Counted from the stretch's first letter, positions 10,069 through 18,704 are shown. The stretch: 64,000 nt of DNA from Shewanella algidipiscicola (GCF_003605125.1 NZ_QPQT01000001.1:124001-188000); one strand, 5' to 3'. Program-made: numbers and translations. Notes: generated from the sequence alone by a model not told the origin.

Positions 10069-10332
10069 GGGCCTGTTGATCTTTTAAGGTTGTTGTTGCA
10101 GCGAATTGCTGGGTATTGATACAAGGCAGAAGCTTTGTAGTGTAGTTATTCTACATAAAAAGCTGAGAACGCAGTAAAAATACCCAACAAACGCTGCCCG
10201 AAGGGGTCGGCTAAAAACGTTTTACTCTTTGTTAAGTGAATTTTGCTTAGATGACTAGGCTGCGATCCACTCGCCTCGATTAAAACGTTTTTGTCTCGAA
10301 CAACATTCAACCAGCAAAGAGTCAACAGGCCC
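10069..10332. mobile_element. MITE-like element, 264 bp, TA target duplication
   Basis: The ends are perfect 11-bp inverted repeats (GGGCCTGTTGA at 10069 and its complement ending at 10332), with weaker similarity inward (GGTTG motifs on both arms). The dinucleotide TA flanks both sides (10067-10068 and 10333-10334). No coding frame lies inside. Short TIRs plus a TA duplication fit a non-autonomous derivative of an IS630/Tc1-like transposon. I recall similar sequence from other Shewanella genomes, but I cannot verify copy number here. Confidence 0.75.
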
Positions 10333-10355
10333 TAATGGGGTTAGCCACACAGGTA

Positions 10356-11114
10356 TCACAATGATTTTTCTGCCTGTAACAGGAGGTCATTTTTATAGCG
10401 CTGCCAGACTTTACCGCTATTAATACCGTAGCTGCGCATCAACACCGGGATATCATTATGATTATGCTCTTTGGCTAACGCCTCGAGTGCCTGATAAAAA
10501 TCAAGCGCCAACTCTCGAGCCTTATCGATGGCAAAATACTCTTTACCCACTCGGCTATATAAGCCTTTAAAGCCATTAAGGATCAATACGTAAAGTGGAT
10601 TTCCCGAATGGTAAGCTAGGGTATGATGCAGTTGATAATCGAATTCGATATAGGCTTTTGCTTCATCTTTTAAGGTGGCTAATGGCGCTAACGCTTCTAG
10701 CACTTTATCAGGGTTATAACGTACGGCCCCTTTAAAATAGATAGCGCTGATATTGGTACGCGCCGACAATAGTTGCTCTAACAAGACAGGCTCGCCAGCT
10801 GGATTAAGTTCGGCAATGGTCTCTAATACATTTAAACCGGAAGTTTCCCAGATATCATTAACCCGAGTAGGCTTACCATGTTGAATAGTCAACCAACCAT
10901 CACGAGCCAATCGCTGTAATACTTCGCGTAAAGTGGTACGGGTCACCCCGATAAGTTCAGACAGCTCGCGCTCTGCGGGTAAAATAGATCCTGGAGGGAA
11001 TTTACCTTCCCAAATAGAACGTACAATATATTTTTCGGCAAAGCTTGCGGGCCCTTTCGCTTCAATTATATCTTTGTTTTTCGGCGGTACTGGTGCTTGG
11101 GGGACAGTTGTCAT
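10356..11114 (-). CDS. fadR: FadR, GntR-family fatty-acid metabolism regulator
   Basis: FadR represses beta-oxidation genes (fadD, fadBA, fadE and others) and activates fabA/fabB. It leaves DNA when it binds long-chain acyl-CoA. The N-terminal winged helix spans about residues 20-85, with the recognition region GVTRTTLREVLQRLARDGWL and wing IQHGKPTRV. The all-helical C-terminal acyl-CoA domain fills the rest. At 252 aa it is slightly longer than E. coli FadR through an N-terminal extension. It is divergent from nhaB, the arrangement also known in enterobacteria. A likely target, fadD, lies 12 kb away in this window. Confidence 0.93.
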   Translation of the reverse strand: MTTVPQAPVPPKNKDIIEAKGPASFAEKYIVRSIWEGKFPPGSILPAERELSELIGVTRTTLREVLQRLARDGWLTIQHGKPTRVNDIWETSGLNVLETIAELNPAGEPVLLEQLLSARTNISAIYFKGAVRYNPDKVLEALAPLATLKDEAKAYIEFDYQLHHTLAYHSGNPLYVLILNGFKGLYSRVGKEYFAIDKARELALDFYQALEALAKEHNHNDIPVLMRSYGINSGKVWQRYKNDLLLQAEKSL

Positions 11115-11416
11115 CAGGCCACTATTCCAAATCTATGAGAGTAATTTTGGCACTGATCATACCAGAGCGACGAAAAATGGAAACCTAATCTGCGACATTA
11201 CTTACTCACCCAGAAATGACTTAGTTCTCAAATATTCACTAAGCGTGCTGTCGATCAAGCATCGTTTTGCTAACTTATTGTCCTAAATCTTAGTTTTTAA
11301 ACTTTAGCGTCAAAAAAGTATTAATTTATAGATATCATTGGGCTACACTGTGGCGAACTTCAGTCTGTTCCTTGATCTTTTTCTATCAAAAACAATTAAA
11401 CATTTGAGAGGGTGCC
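11115..11416. other. fadR-nhaB divergent promoter region
   Basis: About 300 AT-rich bases between two divergent starts. The half next to nhaB has TACACT-like -10 sequence near 11345. No operator palindrome was clear enough to annotate. Confidence 0.35.
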
Positions 11417-13012
11417 ATGCCTGTGACCATGAGTCGGGCGTTTATTGATAACTTCTTAGGAAATTCTCCTAAGTGGTTCAAAATCGCAATTTTATCGTTT
11501 CTAGTGATTAATCCCATCGTATTCTATATCAACCCATTTGTGGCGGGTTGGTTATTGGTGGTCGAGTTCATATTCACCTTGGCTATGGCATTAAAATGTT
11601 ACCCGCTACAACCTGGGGGGCTATTAGCCATTGAGGCCGTGATCATCGGTATGACCTCCCCTAGCCAAGTGCTGCATGAAATTGAAGCCAACCTTGAAGT
11701 GTTATTACTGTTGATCTTTATGGTCGCCGGTATCTACTTCATGAAGCAGCTACTGCTATTTGTCTTCACTAAGATGATCACTAAGGTACGCTCGAAAATT
11801 ATCGTCTCTTTGATGTTTTGTATTGCCTCGGCCTTTTTATCGGCGTTTCTCGATGCATTGACCGTTATTGCAGTGATCATTGCCGTCGCTGTCGGGTTCT
11901 ACTCGATCTATCACAAGGTCGCGTCGGGCAAAAATTTCTCCGATGATCATGATCACACCAGTGATCAGCATGGTGATGGGCACTCTTTATGTGAAGATGA
12001 ACTGGAAGCTTTCCGCGGATTTTTACGCAACCTATTAATGCACGCAGGTATAGGTACGGCATTAGGTGGTGTTTGTACCATGGTGGGTGAGCCGCAAAAC
12101 CTGATCATCGCAGCCCAAGCCAATTGGCAATTTGGTGAGTTTGCTCTGCGTATGGCACCAGTGACAGTACCCGTGTTTGTTGCCGGTATCCTCACCTGTT
12201 TCTTAGTTGAGAAGTTTAAAGTGTTCGGCTATGGTCAACAATTACCAGAAGCGGTACACAAGATCTTGGCTGATTACTCTTCATACGAGGATGCACGTCG
12301 GACTAAACACGACAAAATGAAGCTAGCTATCCAAGCGTTAGTGGGTATTTGGTTGATTGCTGGTTTGGCATTCCATTTGGCATCAGTTGGCTTAATTGGC
12401 TTATCAGTCATCATTATTACCACGGCATTTAATGGTGTCACTAACGAACATGCTTTAGGTAAAGCATTTGAAGAAGCCCTACCTTTCACGGCGTTACTGG
12501 CGGTGTTCTTCGCTATTGTGGGTGTCATTATCGATCAACAACTGTTTGCTCCAGTGATCCAATGGGCATTAAGTTATCAAGGTAACACCCAATTAGTGAT
12601 CTTCTACATTGCTAACGGTTTACTGTCGATGGTCAGTGATAACGTGTTTGTGGGTACCGTCTACATTAACGAAGTAAAAGCAGCGTTATTGGATGGTCAA
12701 ATTACCCGCGATCAGTTTGATCTACTCGCGGTGGCGATTAATACCGGTACTAATTTACCGTCAGTTGCGACCCCTAACGGTCAAGCTGCGTTCTTATTCC
12801 TGTTGACCTCTGCCATCGCACCGCTCATTCGCCTCTCCTATGGCCGTATGGTCTGGATGGCACTACCTTACACTATCGTGTTATCGGTGGTCGGCGTGCT
12901 GGCGATTGAAACCGGGTATTTAACTGATATGACCCAGTACCTCTATGATTCACAGATGCTGATCCATCATTCAGTAGCCGAAGTGAGTCAAGGTGCTGTT
13001 AGCGGTCATTAA
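11417..13012 (+). CDS. nhaB: NhaB, Na+/H+ antiporter
   Basis: NhaB exports sodium in exchange for protons across the inner membrane. The 531-aa protein has roughly twelve hydrophobic segments and the family hallmarks: [14 protein letters not shown] at the start, [20 protein letters not shown] near residue 145, and [20 protein letters not shown] near residue 213. A cytoplasmic loop near residues 173-190 is rich in His and Asp ([14 protein letters not shown]), which could sense pH or bind metal; that is inference. The GAGAGGG ribosome site lies just before the ATG. Confidence 0.95.
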   Translation: MPVTMSRAFIDNFLGNSPKWFKIAILSFLVINPIVFYINPFVAGWLLVVEFIFTLAMALKCYPLQPGGLLAIEAVIIGMTSPSQVLHEIEANLEVLLLLIFMVAGIYFMKQLLLFVFTKMITKVRSKIIVSLMFCIASAFLSAFLDALTVIAVIIAVAVGFYSIYHKVASGKNFSDDHDHTSDQHGDGHSLCEDELEAFRGFLRNLLMHAGIGTALGGVCTMVGEPQNLIIAAQANWQFGEFALRMAPVTVPVFVAGILTCFLVEKFKVFGYGQQLPEAVHKILADYSSYEDARRTKHDKMKLAIQALVGIWLIAGLAFHLASVGLIGLSVIIITTAFNGVTNEHALGKAFEEALPFTALLAVFFAIVGVIIDQQLFAPVIQWALSYQGNTQLVIFYIANGLLSMVSDNVFVGTVYINEVKAALLDGQITRDQFDLLAVAINTGTNLPSVATPNGQAAFLFLLTSAIAPLIRLSYGRMVWMALPYTIVLSVVGVLAIETGYLTDMTQYLYDSQMLIHHSVAEVSQGAVSGH

Positions 13013-13052
13013 TTTGTTGATTGACCTCAGCGACGTTGTTTCGTAAAGTCGT

Positions 13053-13084
13053 AAAAACGCCTCTCAATGTGAGAGGCGTTTTTT
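13053..13084 (+). terminator. Terminator between nhaB and dsbB
   Basis: AAAACGCCTCTC pairs with GAGAGGCGTTTT across a 4-base loop and ends in six Ts. dsbB starts 16 bases later, so dsbB needs its own promoter or read-through. Confidence 0.85.
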
Positions 13085-13099
13085 ATAGGAGAAGATTGT

Positions 13100-13615
13100 T
13101 TGAGTCCACTCACTCGTTTTGCTCAATCTCGTACCGCATGGTTAATATTATTTGCCAGTGCGGCGGCACTCGAAGGCTGTGCCTTATATTTTCAATATGT
13201 GATGTTACTTGATCCCTGTGTGATGTGCATTTATCAGCGCCTAGCTCTATTTGGCGTGTTGTTTGCTGCTGCATTGGGCTGTATAGGTTATCGCCACCGT
13301 GTAGTGCGTCTAATGAGCATTATATTATGGGGGGTTAGCGCCGCATGGGGCTTAAAACTGGCCATTGAATTGGTGGATATGCAGACGAATCCATCGCCTT
13401 TTTCGACCTGCTCTTTCCTACCGGAATTTCCGGCATGGATGCCCCTACATGAATGGTTACCTTCGGTATTTATGCCAACAGGCATGTGTACCGATATCCC
13501 ATGGCAGCTATTTGGTGTCACCATGTCACAATGGATGGTGGTTGCCTTCAGCACTTACCTGATTGCCTTGGTGGTGTTTATTATTCCGGCGTTGATGCCA
13601 ACGAGAAAGGCCTAA
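13100..13615 (+). CDS. dsbB: DsbB, disulfide bond formation protein B
   Basis: DsbB re-oxidises periplasmic DsbA and passes electrons to quinones. It is an inner-membrane protein with four helices. Both cysteine pairs are present: Cys40 and Cys43 in [10 protein letters not shown], and Cys104 and Cys130 in the second periplasmic loop (FSTCSF and GMCTDI). The length of 171 aa is normal. The start is TTG at 13100, chosen because AGGAGA lies 7 bases upstream and no in-frame ATG precedes the first membrane helix. Confidence 0.93.
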   Translation: MSPLTRFAQSRTAWLILFASAAALEGCALYFQYVMLLDPCVMCIYQRLALFGVLFAAALGCIGYRHRVVRLMSIILWGVSAAWGLKLAIELVDMQTNPSPFSTCSFLPEFPAWMPLHEWLPSVFMPTGMCTDIPWQLFGVTMSQWMVVAFSTYLIALVVFIIPALMPTRKA

Positions 13616-13660
13616 TCGCGACTAATTGAGCCGATAGCGCAATCGGCCATTGCTTAGATT

Positions 13661-13684
13661 AAACGCCCCTAGCGGGCGTTTTTT
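13661..13684 (+). terminator. Terminator of dsbB
   Basis: AACGCCC pairs with GGGCGTT around a short loop (CTAGC) and is followed by six Ts. Confidence 0.8.
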
Positions 13685-13802
13685 ATTGGCCCCATAATTG
13701 GGCCCTTTAATTTACTTGAGTAACGACAACCTACAAGGTCATTTATTAAGGCGGTCTTGAATCATACCCAAACTGCAACCTAACGCCTGCCCGGCGGGGG
13801 CT

Positions 13803-13918
13803 GTGCAGATACGCCTGTGAGACGCCGTAAATACCTCCTTGTAGGCTCTGCCGTGACATCCCTGTCACGGAAGCTCACCAGCGTATCTACACTGGATGTC
13901 TAACGTCTCTTCGATTTA
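13803..13918. repeat. 116-bp palindromic repeat, copy 1
   Basis: The unit starts GTGCAGATACGC and ends with TCGATTTA. It carries a perfect inner hairpin (CCGTGACA TCCC TGTCACGG) and near-complementary outer arms (GTGCAGATACGC with GCGTATCTACAC). Copy 2 lies at 16884-16999 in opposite orientation with four mismatches in 116 bases (about 97 percent identity). It looks like a REP- or MITE-like dispersed palindrome. Confidence 0.85.
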
Positions 13919-14037
13919 GCGGCATTGGCGATGAAAAGGAGATAAGAAAGGGATTCGAGCTACAACCTCCTGCTTAAGAATGAGGAGCTACGATGTGCAA
14001 AAACTGAGATAAATAGGCTAAACGCTACTGTCACTTG

Positions 14038-14160
14038 TTATGTTTTGTAGCCATGTAACTTCATTAAACTGGAGCATATTACTGCTAATTTTGCATCGGA
14101 ATTAACTATGTGCTGTCGAGCATCCTCCCACAAACAATGTATTTGGCTTTCCTCTGCATG
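14038..14160 (-). pseudogene. Possible C-terminal remnant of a gene cut by the IS3 element
   Basis: From the IS3 boundary an open frame reads AEESQIHCLWEDARQHIVNS and continues to KLHGYKT before TAA at 14038-14040. The composition is protein-like, with acidic and amphipathic residues, but about 40 codons is too short to be sure. The matching upstream half would lie beyond 16620, where another open frame on the same strand runs into the IS. The two do not join in one frame under a simple 3-bp target duplication. I do not recognise the family. Confidence 0.25.
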
Positions 14161-14179
14161 TTGGTAAGCCCCTAATATC

Positions 14180-15061
14180 TTAGACACTTAACTGTTTCTC
14201 AAAGTACTGCTTTTCGAACTGCACAGGTGACAGTCCATTATTACTACCATGACGACGCACTGGATTATAGAAATATTCGATATAGTTAAATATTTCTGAG
14301 CGAGCCTCATCTCTGTTTTTATAGATTTTTCTCTTAACTCTATCTTTCTTCAGCAACGAGAAAAAGCTTTCCGCGACAGCATTATCATGACAGTTTCCTC
14401 GTCGACTCATACTGGCTTCTAAATTGTGCTCTTTTAAGAAGCTACGCCAATCAGAGCAGGTATATTGCACTCCCTGGTCGGAATGTATCAGCACTTTAGA
14501 TTTCGGTGAACGTCGCCAGATGGCCATTAATAGTGCATCAATTACCAAGTCAGCTTTAGGTGTGTTTTTCATCGTCCAGCCTACGACCTGACGAGAGAAG
14601 AGGTCAATAACAACAGTTAAATATAGCCAGCCCTCATGCGTACGGATATAGGTAAAGTCGGTCACCCAAACCTTGTTGGGTTTTGCGACATCAAAGCCAC
14701 GATTTAACGTATTTGGTGCAGTGTGGCTAATATTCCCACCTCCAAAGCTTGGATTGCGTTTGTAACCTCGAATGGCCTTTATTTGCGCTTCCTTCATTAT
14801 TCGATAAACACGATTTTTCCCGACGCTTTCGCCATCGTCTTTTAAATCTAAAGTCAGGTTTCGATAGCCGTAGACACAACCGCTCTCCAGCCAAAATTGC
14901 TTAATTTTGCCCAGAAGGCGCTTATCTTCAATGGTTCGATTACTGCAGGGCTGCTTTAGCCAAGCATAAAAACCACTACGATGAACATTGAGCACTCGGC
15001 ACAGTACGGCTATTGGATATTGGTCGAGTCGAGACTTTATGAACGTGTACCTTTCTTTGAC
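14180..15061 (-). CDS. IS3-family transposase OrfB (DDE domain)
   Basis: OrfB carries the rve integrase core. The catalytic triad is visible: Asp in VWVTDFTYIRTHEGW, Asp in LIHSDQGVQYTC and Glu in GNCHDNAVAESFFSLLKKD. The conserved N-terminus VKERYTFIKSRLDQYPIAVL is in frame upstream of the first possible start (GTG at 14995). As in other IS3 elements it is therefore probably made by programmed frameshift from orfA. OrfB itself is undamaged, but the IS30 insertion in orfA cuts it off from its promoter and fusion partner, so the element should be inactive. The 15061 boundary is the first residue I can align, not a start codon. Confidence 0.82.
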   Translation of the reverse strand, partial: VKERYTFIKSRLDQYPIAVLCRVLNVHRSGFYAWLKQPCSNRTIEDKRLLGKIKQFWLESGCVYGYRNLTLDLKDDGESVGKNRVYRIMKEAQIKAIRGYKRNPSFGGGNISHTAPNTLNRGFDVAKPNKVWVTDFTYIRTHEGWLYLTVVIDLFSRQVVGWTMKNTPKADLVIDALLMAIWRRSPKSKVLIHSDQGVQYTCSDWRSFLKEHNLEASMSRRGNCHDNAVAESFFSLLKKDRVKRKIYKNRDEARSEIFNYIEYFYNPVRRHGSNNGLSPVQFEKQYFEKQLSV

Positions 15062-15081
15062 TCGCTTGCAAAGTACACGGC
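15037..15081 (-). pseudogene. 3' fragment of IS3 orfA
   Basis: After the IS30 end the orfA frame resumes as AVYFASESKKGTRS and stops with TAA at 15037-15039. Joined to the 5' fragment (16303-16553), with the GC target duplication counted once, it gives exactly 97 codons plus a stop. That supports both junctions. Confidence 0.8.
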
Positions 15082-16302
15082 TGTAGATTCAATTGGTCAA
15101 CGCAACAATCATATGAAAATATTGGTTTGCGGAGGATTATTGAATGAAACGTACATTTACAACACAAGAAAAAGAGTTTGTTTTCGATTCATGGAAGCAA
15201 GGAATAGGGTTTAGTGACATAGCTAGTCTGCTAGATTCTAAACCAGGCACTATTTTTACTCTACTTCGAGATACTGGTGGAATTAAACCCCCAACTCGTC
15301 AGCGAAAAGCTAAACATTTAACCTTAGAAGAAAGAGAAGAGATACGCGTTAGCTTATCTGCAAAAATGAGTATTAGAGCGATTGCCCGCTTATTAAATCG
15401 TTCGCCATCAACCATTTCTAGGGAAGTTCAGCGTAACCGAGGTCGTCGTTATTATAAAGCTGTTGATGCTAACAATAGAGCTTGGAGAATGGCTAAAAGA
15501 CCTAAGCAATGCCTCTTAGAGTCGAACACTGAGTTAAGGGGCATAGTCATTGATAAACTTGAATTAAAATGGTCTCCAGAGCAAATATCAGGCTGGCTTA
15601 AAAAGATTATGTCTAGACGAAAATCAATGCAGATTTCAGCAGAGACCATATACAAAACTATTTATTACCGCACTCGTTTAGTATTAAGCCATTTGATGGC
15701 AAAACATTTACGTCGTAGCCACAGTCTTCGCCACAGTAAAAAGCATTCTCGTAAAGGCGAACGTGGCACCATCAATATTGTTAATGGTGTCTCGATTCAT
15801 GAACGTCCTAAGCACATCGAGAATCGTCGTTCACTTGGCCATTGGGAGGGGGATCTGGTGACGGGTTCAAAAAATACACATATTGCAACATTGGTTGACC
15901 GTAAGTCTCGATATACTTTTATTCTCAAATTAAAAGGAAAAGATGCTCAGTCAGTAAATGATGCTCTAATTGATAAATTCAGCACTCTTCCAGAAAAGCT
16001 AAGACAAACATTAACTTGGGACCGAGGCATGGAACTAGCAAAACATGTCGAATTAACAGACAAAACAGGTATTCCTGTTTACTTCTGCGACCCTCAAAGT
16101 CCTTGGCAAAGAGGTCTTAATGAGAACACTAATAGCTTAATTAGGCAATACTTCCCCAAAAAGACATGTTTAGGGCAACATTCACAAGATCGCCTTAATG
16201 AAGTGGCAGCTCAATTAAATAATAGACCCAGAAAGTGTTTGGACTTTAAAACACCTGAACAAGTAATTAAAAATAGTGTTGCGTTGACAGGTTGAATCTA
16301 CA
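15082..16302 (+). mobile_element. Complete IS30-family insertion sequence, 1221 bp
   Basis: The ends are inverted repeats of about 26 bp starting TGTAGATTCAA and sharing GTCAACGCAACA, with mismatches only in the middle. A 2-bp duplication GC flanks the element (15080-15081 and 16303-16304). The single transposase gene is intact. The insertion lies in orfA of an IS3-family element, so it is the younger event. Confidence 0.9.
15144..16295 (+). CDS. IS30-family transposase
   Basis: This is a complete 383-aa DDE transposase. The N-terminal helix-turn-helix region (residues about 50-100) contains LTLEEREEIRVSLSAKMSIR and the IS30 hallmark SPSTISREVQRN. The catalytic domain shows GHWEGDLVTGSKNTHIATLV (first Asp), TLTWDRGMELAKH (second Asp) and SPWQRGLNENTNSLIRQYFP (Glu). 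GGAGGA lies 7 bases before the ATG. Nothing is broken, so the element could still be mobile. The codon pattern is more AT-rich than the neighbouring core genes, as expected for transferred DNA. Confidence 0.93.
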   Translation: MKRTFTTQEKEFVFDSWKQGIGFSDIASLLDSKPGTIFTLLRDTGGIKPPTRQRKAKHLTLEEREEIRVSLSAKMSIRAIARLLNRSPSTISREVQRNRGRRYYKAVDANNRAWRMAKRPKQCLLESNTELRGIVIDKLELKWSPEQISGWLKKIMSRRKSMQISAETIYKTIYYRTRLVLSHLMAKHLRRSHSLRHSKKHSRKGERGTINIVNGVSIHERPKHIENRRSLGHWEGDLVTGSKNTHIATLVDRKSRYTFILKLKGKDAQSVNDALIDKFSTLPEKLRQTLTWDRGMELAKHVELTDKTGIPVYFCDPQSPWQRGLNENTNSLIRQYFPKKTCLGQHSQDRLNEVAAQLNNRPRKCLDFKTPEQVIKNSVALTG

Positions 16303-16553
16303 GCGGCCTCCTTTAGTATATTTCGCTCTTCCGTGACTCGCCGAAGCTCTGCTTTTAGTTTACGAATTTCGTCTTGCTGATTATCGATAGTGATGTGTTG
16401 CTTCTCTGGTTTATCGAACTTGTTAATCCAGTTGTGCAAGCTTTTAGTTGTGATACCTAACCTTTCTGCCACATCAGCGATTTTATAACCACGTTCAGTG
16501 ACTTGTTTGACGGCTTCAATTTTGAACTCATCAGGATAACGTTTTCCGCGCAT
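16303..16553 (-). pseudogene. 5' fragment of IS3 orfA (helix-turn-helix protein), interrupted
   Basis: OrfA supplies DNA binding for the IS3 transposase. The fragment begins MRGKRYPDEFKIEAVKQVTE, has the helix-turn-helix GYKIADVAERLGITTKSLHNWI and a leucine-zipper-like heptad region up to ERNILKEAA, where the IS30 element enters. Past that point the frame runs into IS30 sequence and yields a meaningless tail. The ATG at 16553 is preferred over the one four codons upstream because it matches the usual orfA start. Confidence 0.85.
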
Positions 16554-16619
16554 ATAACACCTCATATTTTTTGGTTCATTATAACTCTATGAAGTGTCTA
16601 CTGTTCTAGGGGCTTACCA

Positions 16620-17163
16620 GGTCAAGAACATTTTACTAGTGCACATGCGTGTTAATCTTTTAAAATCAGTAAAATACTCTTGTTTAACTAACTGTAATAA
16701 AAGGAAGTTATCAGCTTTTCATCAAATACGCCATGCGAAAGAATAAGTATGAACGCTTTCCAAACCTATTTTATCAAGGTGTATCGAGTTAACACATTAA
16801 TTATTTAGCTATATAAAACGACTTGCAAACATTGATATCCAGAAAAACTCAATCAATAAGTCTGGAAAGCTTTCAAACAATGCTAAATCGAAGAAACGTT
16901 AGATACCCAGTGTAGATACGCTGGTGAGCTTCCGTGACAGGGATGTCACGGCAGAGCCTACAAGGAGGTATTTACGGCGTCTCACAAGCGTATCTGCACA
17001 TGAGCCTGCCGCAGGCAATTGACACACCGTGAGTTATGGTTTTAGAAATGTTACCAAATAATCAAACTCGCCAGACGCTACTAAAAATGAGGAGCACCAT
17101 ATCAGAACAATTACCCAGCAAGCTAAAACCACATTTTGCTCACTTTAACGAGAAAGCGAAGGA
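16620..17163. other. Right side of the accessory island, AT-rich
   Basis: About 540 bases without a complete gene. An open frame on the minus strand (about 16620-16710, including NFLLLQLVKQEYFTDFKRLT) abuts the IS3 end and has no upstream start; it may be a gene relic. Palindromic repeat copy 2 follows at 16884-16999. The segment 16690-16880 is clearly AT-rich and looks foreign. Confidence 0.45.
16884..16999. repeat. 116-bp palindromic repeat, copy 2 (inverted)
   Basis: This is the reverse complement of the 13803-13918 unit with four substitutions. It contains the same central hairpin (CCGTGACA GGGA TGTCACGG). Together the two copies bracket the IS island as inverted repeats about 3 kb apart. 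Confidence 0.85.
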
Positions 17164-17649
17164 CTAGTCGCTGTCCTTGAGCGGCCATAACACAATATGA
17201 TCCTCTAAATATTTCACTTTCGTTTCATTAACCACTTTACCTTGGGTAGACATCCCCAGCGCATGCATCTGCTGTTTGTCGCCCGTCACTAACGGATGCC
17301 AACTGGGTAAACTGCGCCCTAGATATAACCGTCGATATGCACAGCTATCGGGTAACCAAGTCAGCTCAGCGATATTATCCAGTGTCACTTTAGTGCAGCT
17401 GGGAACAAAGTCAAAACGCTGCTCATAGTGGCGACATTGACACTGCTGCGCATCCAACAATTGGCAACTGACGTTGGTGTAATACAACTCCTCTGTCTCA
17501 TCATCAATAATCTTATTTAAACAACACTTGCCACAGCCATCACACAACAGTTCCCACTGTTCACTGTTCATCTGTGCCAAGGTTTTTTCTTTCCAAAACG
17601 CCATGTTTTTCATTCTATACAATGCCTGCACACGCAGACGGGTTGACAT
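17164..17649 (-). CDS. ycgN: YcgN/UPF0260 cysteine-cluster protein
   Basis: This is a member of the YkgJ-type CxxCxxCC family, predicted to bind zinc or an iron-sulfur cluster. Visible are [12 protein letters not shown] (residues about 35-46), the spaced cysteines [20 protein letters not shown], and [20 protein letters not shown]. The true function is unknown. The frame opens at 17649, but family alignment suggests the start may be the Met at 17613 or 17604 ([12 protein letters not shown]). It is the last gene of a minus-strand run with an MltB-like gene and ycgL, next to minCDE; ycgL and ycgN are also close to min in E. coli. Confidence 0.85.
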   Translation of the reverse strand: MSTRLRVQALYRMKNMAFWKEKTLAQMNSEQWELLCDGCGKCCLNKIIDDETEELYYTNVSCQLLDAQQCQCRHYEQRFDFVPSCTKVTLDNIAELTWLPDSCAYRRLYLGRSLPSWHPLVTGDKQQMHALGMSTQGKVVNETKVKYLEDHIVLWPLKDSD

Positions 17650-17684
17650 TATTTTAGCCCGGTATGGCTGATAGCAACGTCCTA

Positions 17685-18671
17685 TTATTGTATGGCTGGA
17701 TACTTGATCCGCTCAGACAGATAGGTCAAAGACAGCAGGTCATAATCAGATGCATTCCACTGGGTTAGCGCACGATAATTGTCATACACCAAGTATTTCC
17801 GTCCCTTAATGCCGTCAGGCATAATGAGCGATACTTGCATATCTTGTTTGTTCGGCAAGTTAGTACCATCGAAACGTTTAACCCCTAATGCCTGCCACTG
17901 CGCAAAGCTCTTGCGTGTCTCTATGCCAATAAGATCGAGTGGAATAGCCTGAGGCACTTGCACTTGGCGCCCCCACGTCTGCTGGTCATTCCAACCTAAT
18001 TGCTGTAAATAATAGGCTGTCGATGCAAACGCATCATTGAGATTATGCCAAACATCGATGATGCCATCATCATCAGCATCTTGGCCAAAACGGTTATAAT
18101 CGCTAGGAGAAAAATGCGCATAGCCCATTTTTCCTGAGGCGTTACTCTTTAATGCATTGAAATCAATCTGCTTACGCTCAATCACTTTAAGCGCATCCAT
18201 AAATGCTTGTCGGTTTTCAGCAACATTATCGCCATGATATGCATTAGAAGCCGTGACAGCTAATATCGGATAATGACCCACATCATTCCCCGATTTTGAC
18301 GTCAATCCCCATAAGGCGATGACAAATCGAGGCTGCACACCATAGTGAGCACCTAAGCGATCAAATTGGGCTTTATTGGCCTGATATAAGCTTCTCGACT
18401 GCTCGATTAATGTGCTCGTTACCTGTTCTAAATGCTGCTCTAAAGTCAAAGGGATACTCGGGGGCTCTAGATTAAACGACGCTTTCTTAAATAACTTAAT
18501 TTGCGGAAAAATAGCACTAACGGTAGCATCAGAGATCCCTTCAGCAAGCGCCTGTTGTTGCAACACATCCAGGTATTGCTCAAACATTAAGTCTGATGGG
18601 GCAGCTTCTGCAGCAGATAGAGATATTACTAAGGATAACAGTAGGCTTCCCCACAATGTATTTGCAAACAT
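17685..18671 (-). CDS. MltB-like lytic transglycosylase homologue lacking the catalytic Glu
   Basis: The protein has the family-103 soluble lytic transglycosylase (MltB/SltB) layout: a signal peptide (residues 1 to about 23 from this start, ending SAAEA), the region [13 protein letters not shown], and [20 protein letters not shown] resembling the family's Asp-rich helical segment. In active members the motif is WG(V/L)E(T/S)xxG with Glu as the acid catalyst. Here it reads WGLTSKSG, with ACG at the Glu position. A second catalytic-site motif is also altered ([11 protein letters not shown] instead of GAMGQ-QFMPS). It is probably a binding or scaffold protein rather than an enzyme; that is inference. 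The start at 18671 has AAGGA 6 bases upstream; another ATG lies at 18689. Confidence 0.8.
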   Translation of the reverse strand: MFANTLWGSLLLSLVISLSAAEAAPSDLMFEQYLDVLQQQALAEGISDATVSAIFPQIKLFKKASFNLEPPSIPLTLEQHLEQVTSTLIEQSRSLYQANKAQFDRLGAHYGVQPRFVIALWGLTSKSGNDVGHYPILAVTASNAYHGDNVAENRQAFMDALKVIERKQIDFNALKSNASGKMGYAHFSPSDYNRFGQDADDDGIIDVWHNLNDAFASTAYYLQQLGWNDQQTWGRQVQVPQAIPLDLIGIETRKSFAQWQALGVKRFDGTNLPNKQDMQVSLIMPDGIKGRKYLVYDNYRALTQWNASDYDLLSLTYLSERIKYPAIQ

Positions 18672-18704
18672 GCACATTCCTTTCATCATGAGCCACGTAA
18701 TGGA

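Larger units (their letters stand above)
9724..10355. other. Intergenic region between tamB and fadR
   Basis: About 630 bases hold no gene. They contain the tamB terminator (about 9950-9990) and a complete MITE-like element (10069-10332). The fadR stop lies only 24 bases from the right end of that element, so fadR has no visible terminator of its own unless the element provides one. Confidence 0.6.
13685..14161. other. Left side of the accessory island
   Basis: The stretch holds palindromic repeat copy 1 (13803-13918) and a possible gene relic against the IS3 end (14038-14160). No complete gene is seen. Confidence 0.5.
14162..16619 (-). mobile_element. IS3-family insertion sequence, interrupted by an IS30-family element
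   Basis: Inverted ends TGGTAAGCCCCTA occur at 14162 and, complementary, ending at 16619. The element spans 2458 bp. Without the inserted IS30 and its 2-bp duplication it would be 1235 bp, normal for IS3. It encodes orfA and orfB on the minus strand. No clear 3-5 bp target duplication flanks it (ATGT on the left, GGTC on the right), so one flank may have changed after insertion. Confidence 0.88.

Noticed and set aside
13680-17160. CRISPR array or integrative element
   Set aside because: The repeats are two palindromic units only, with no regular spacers, integrase, cas genes or tRNA attachment site.
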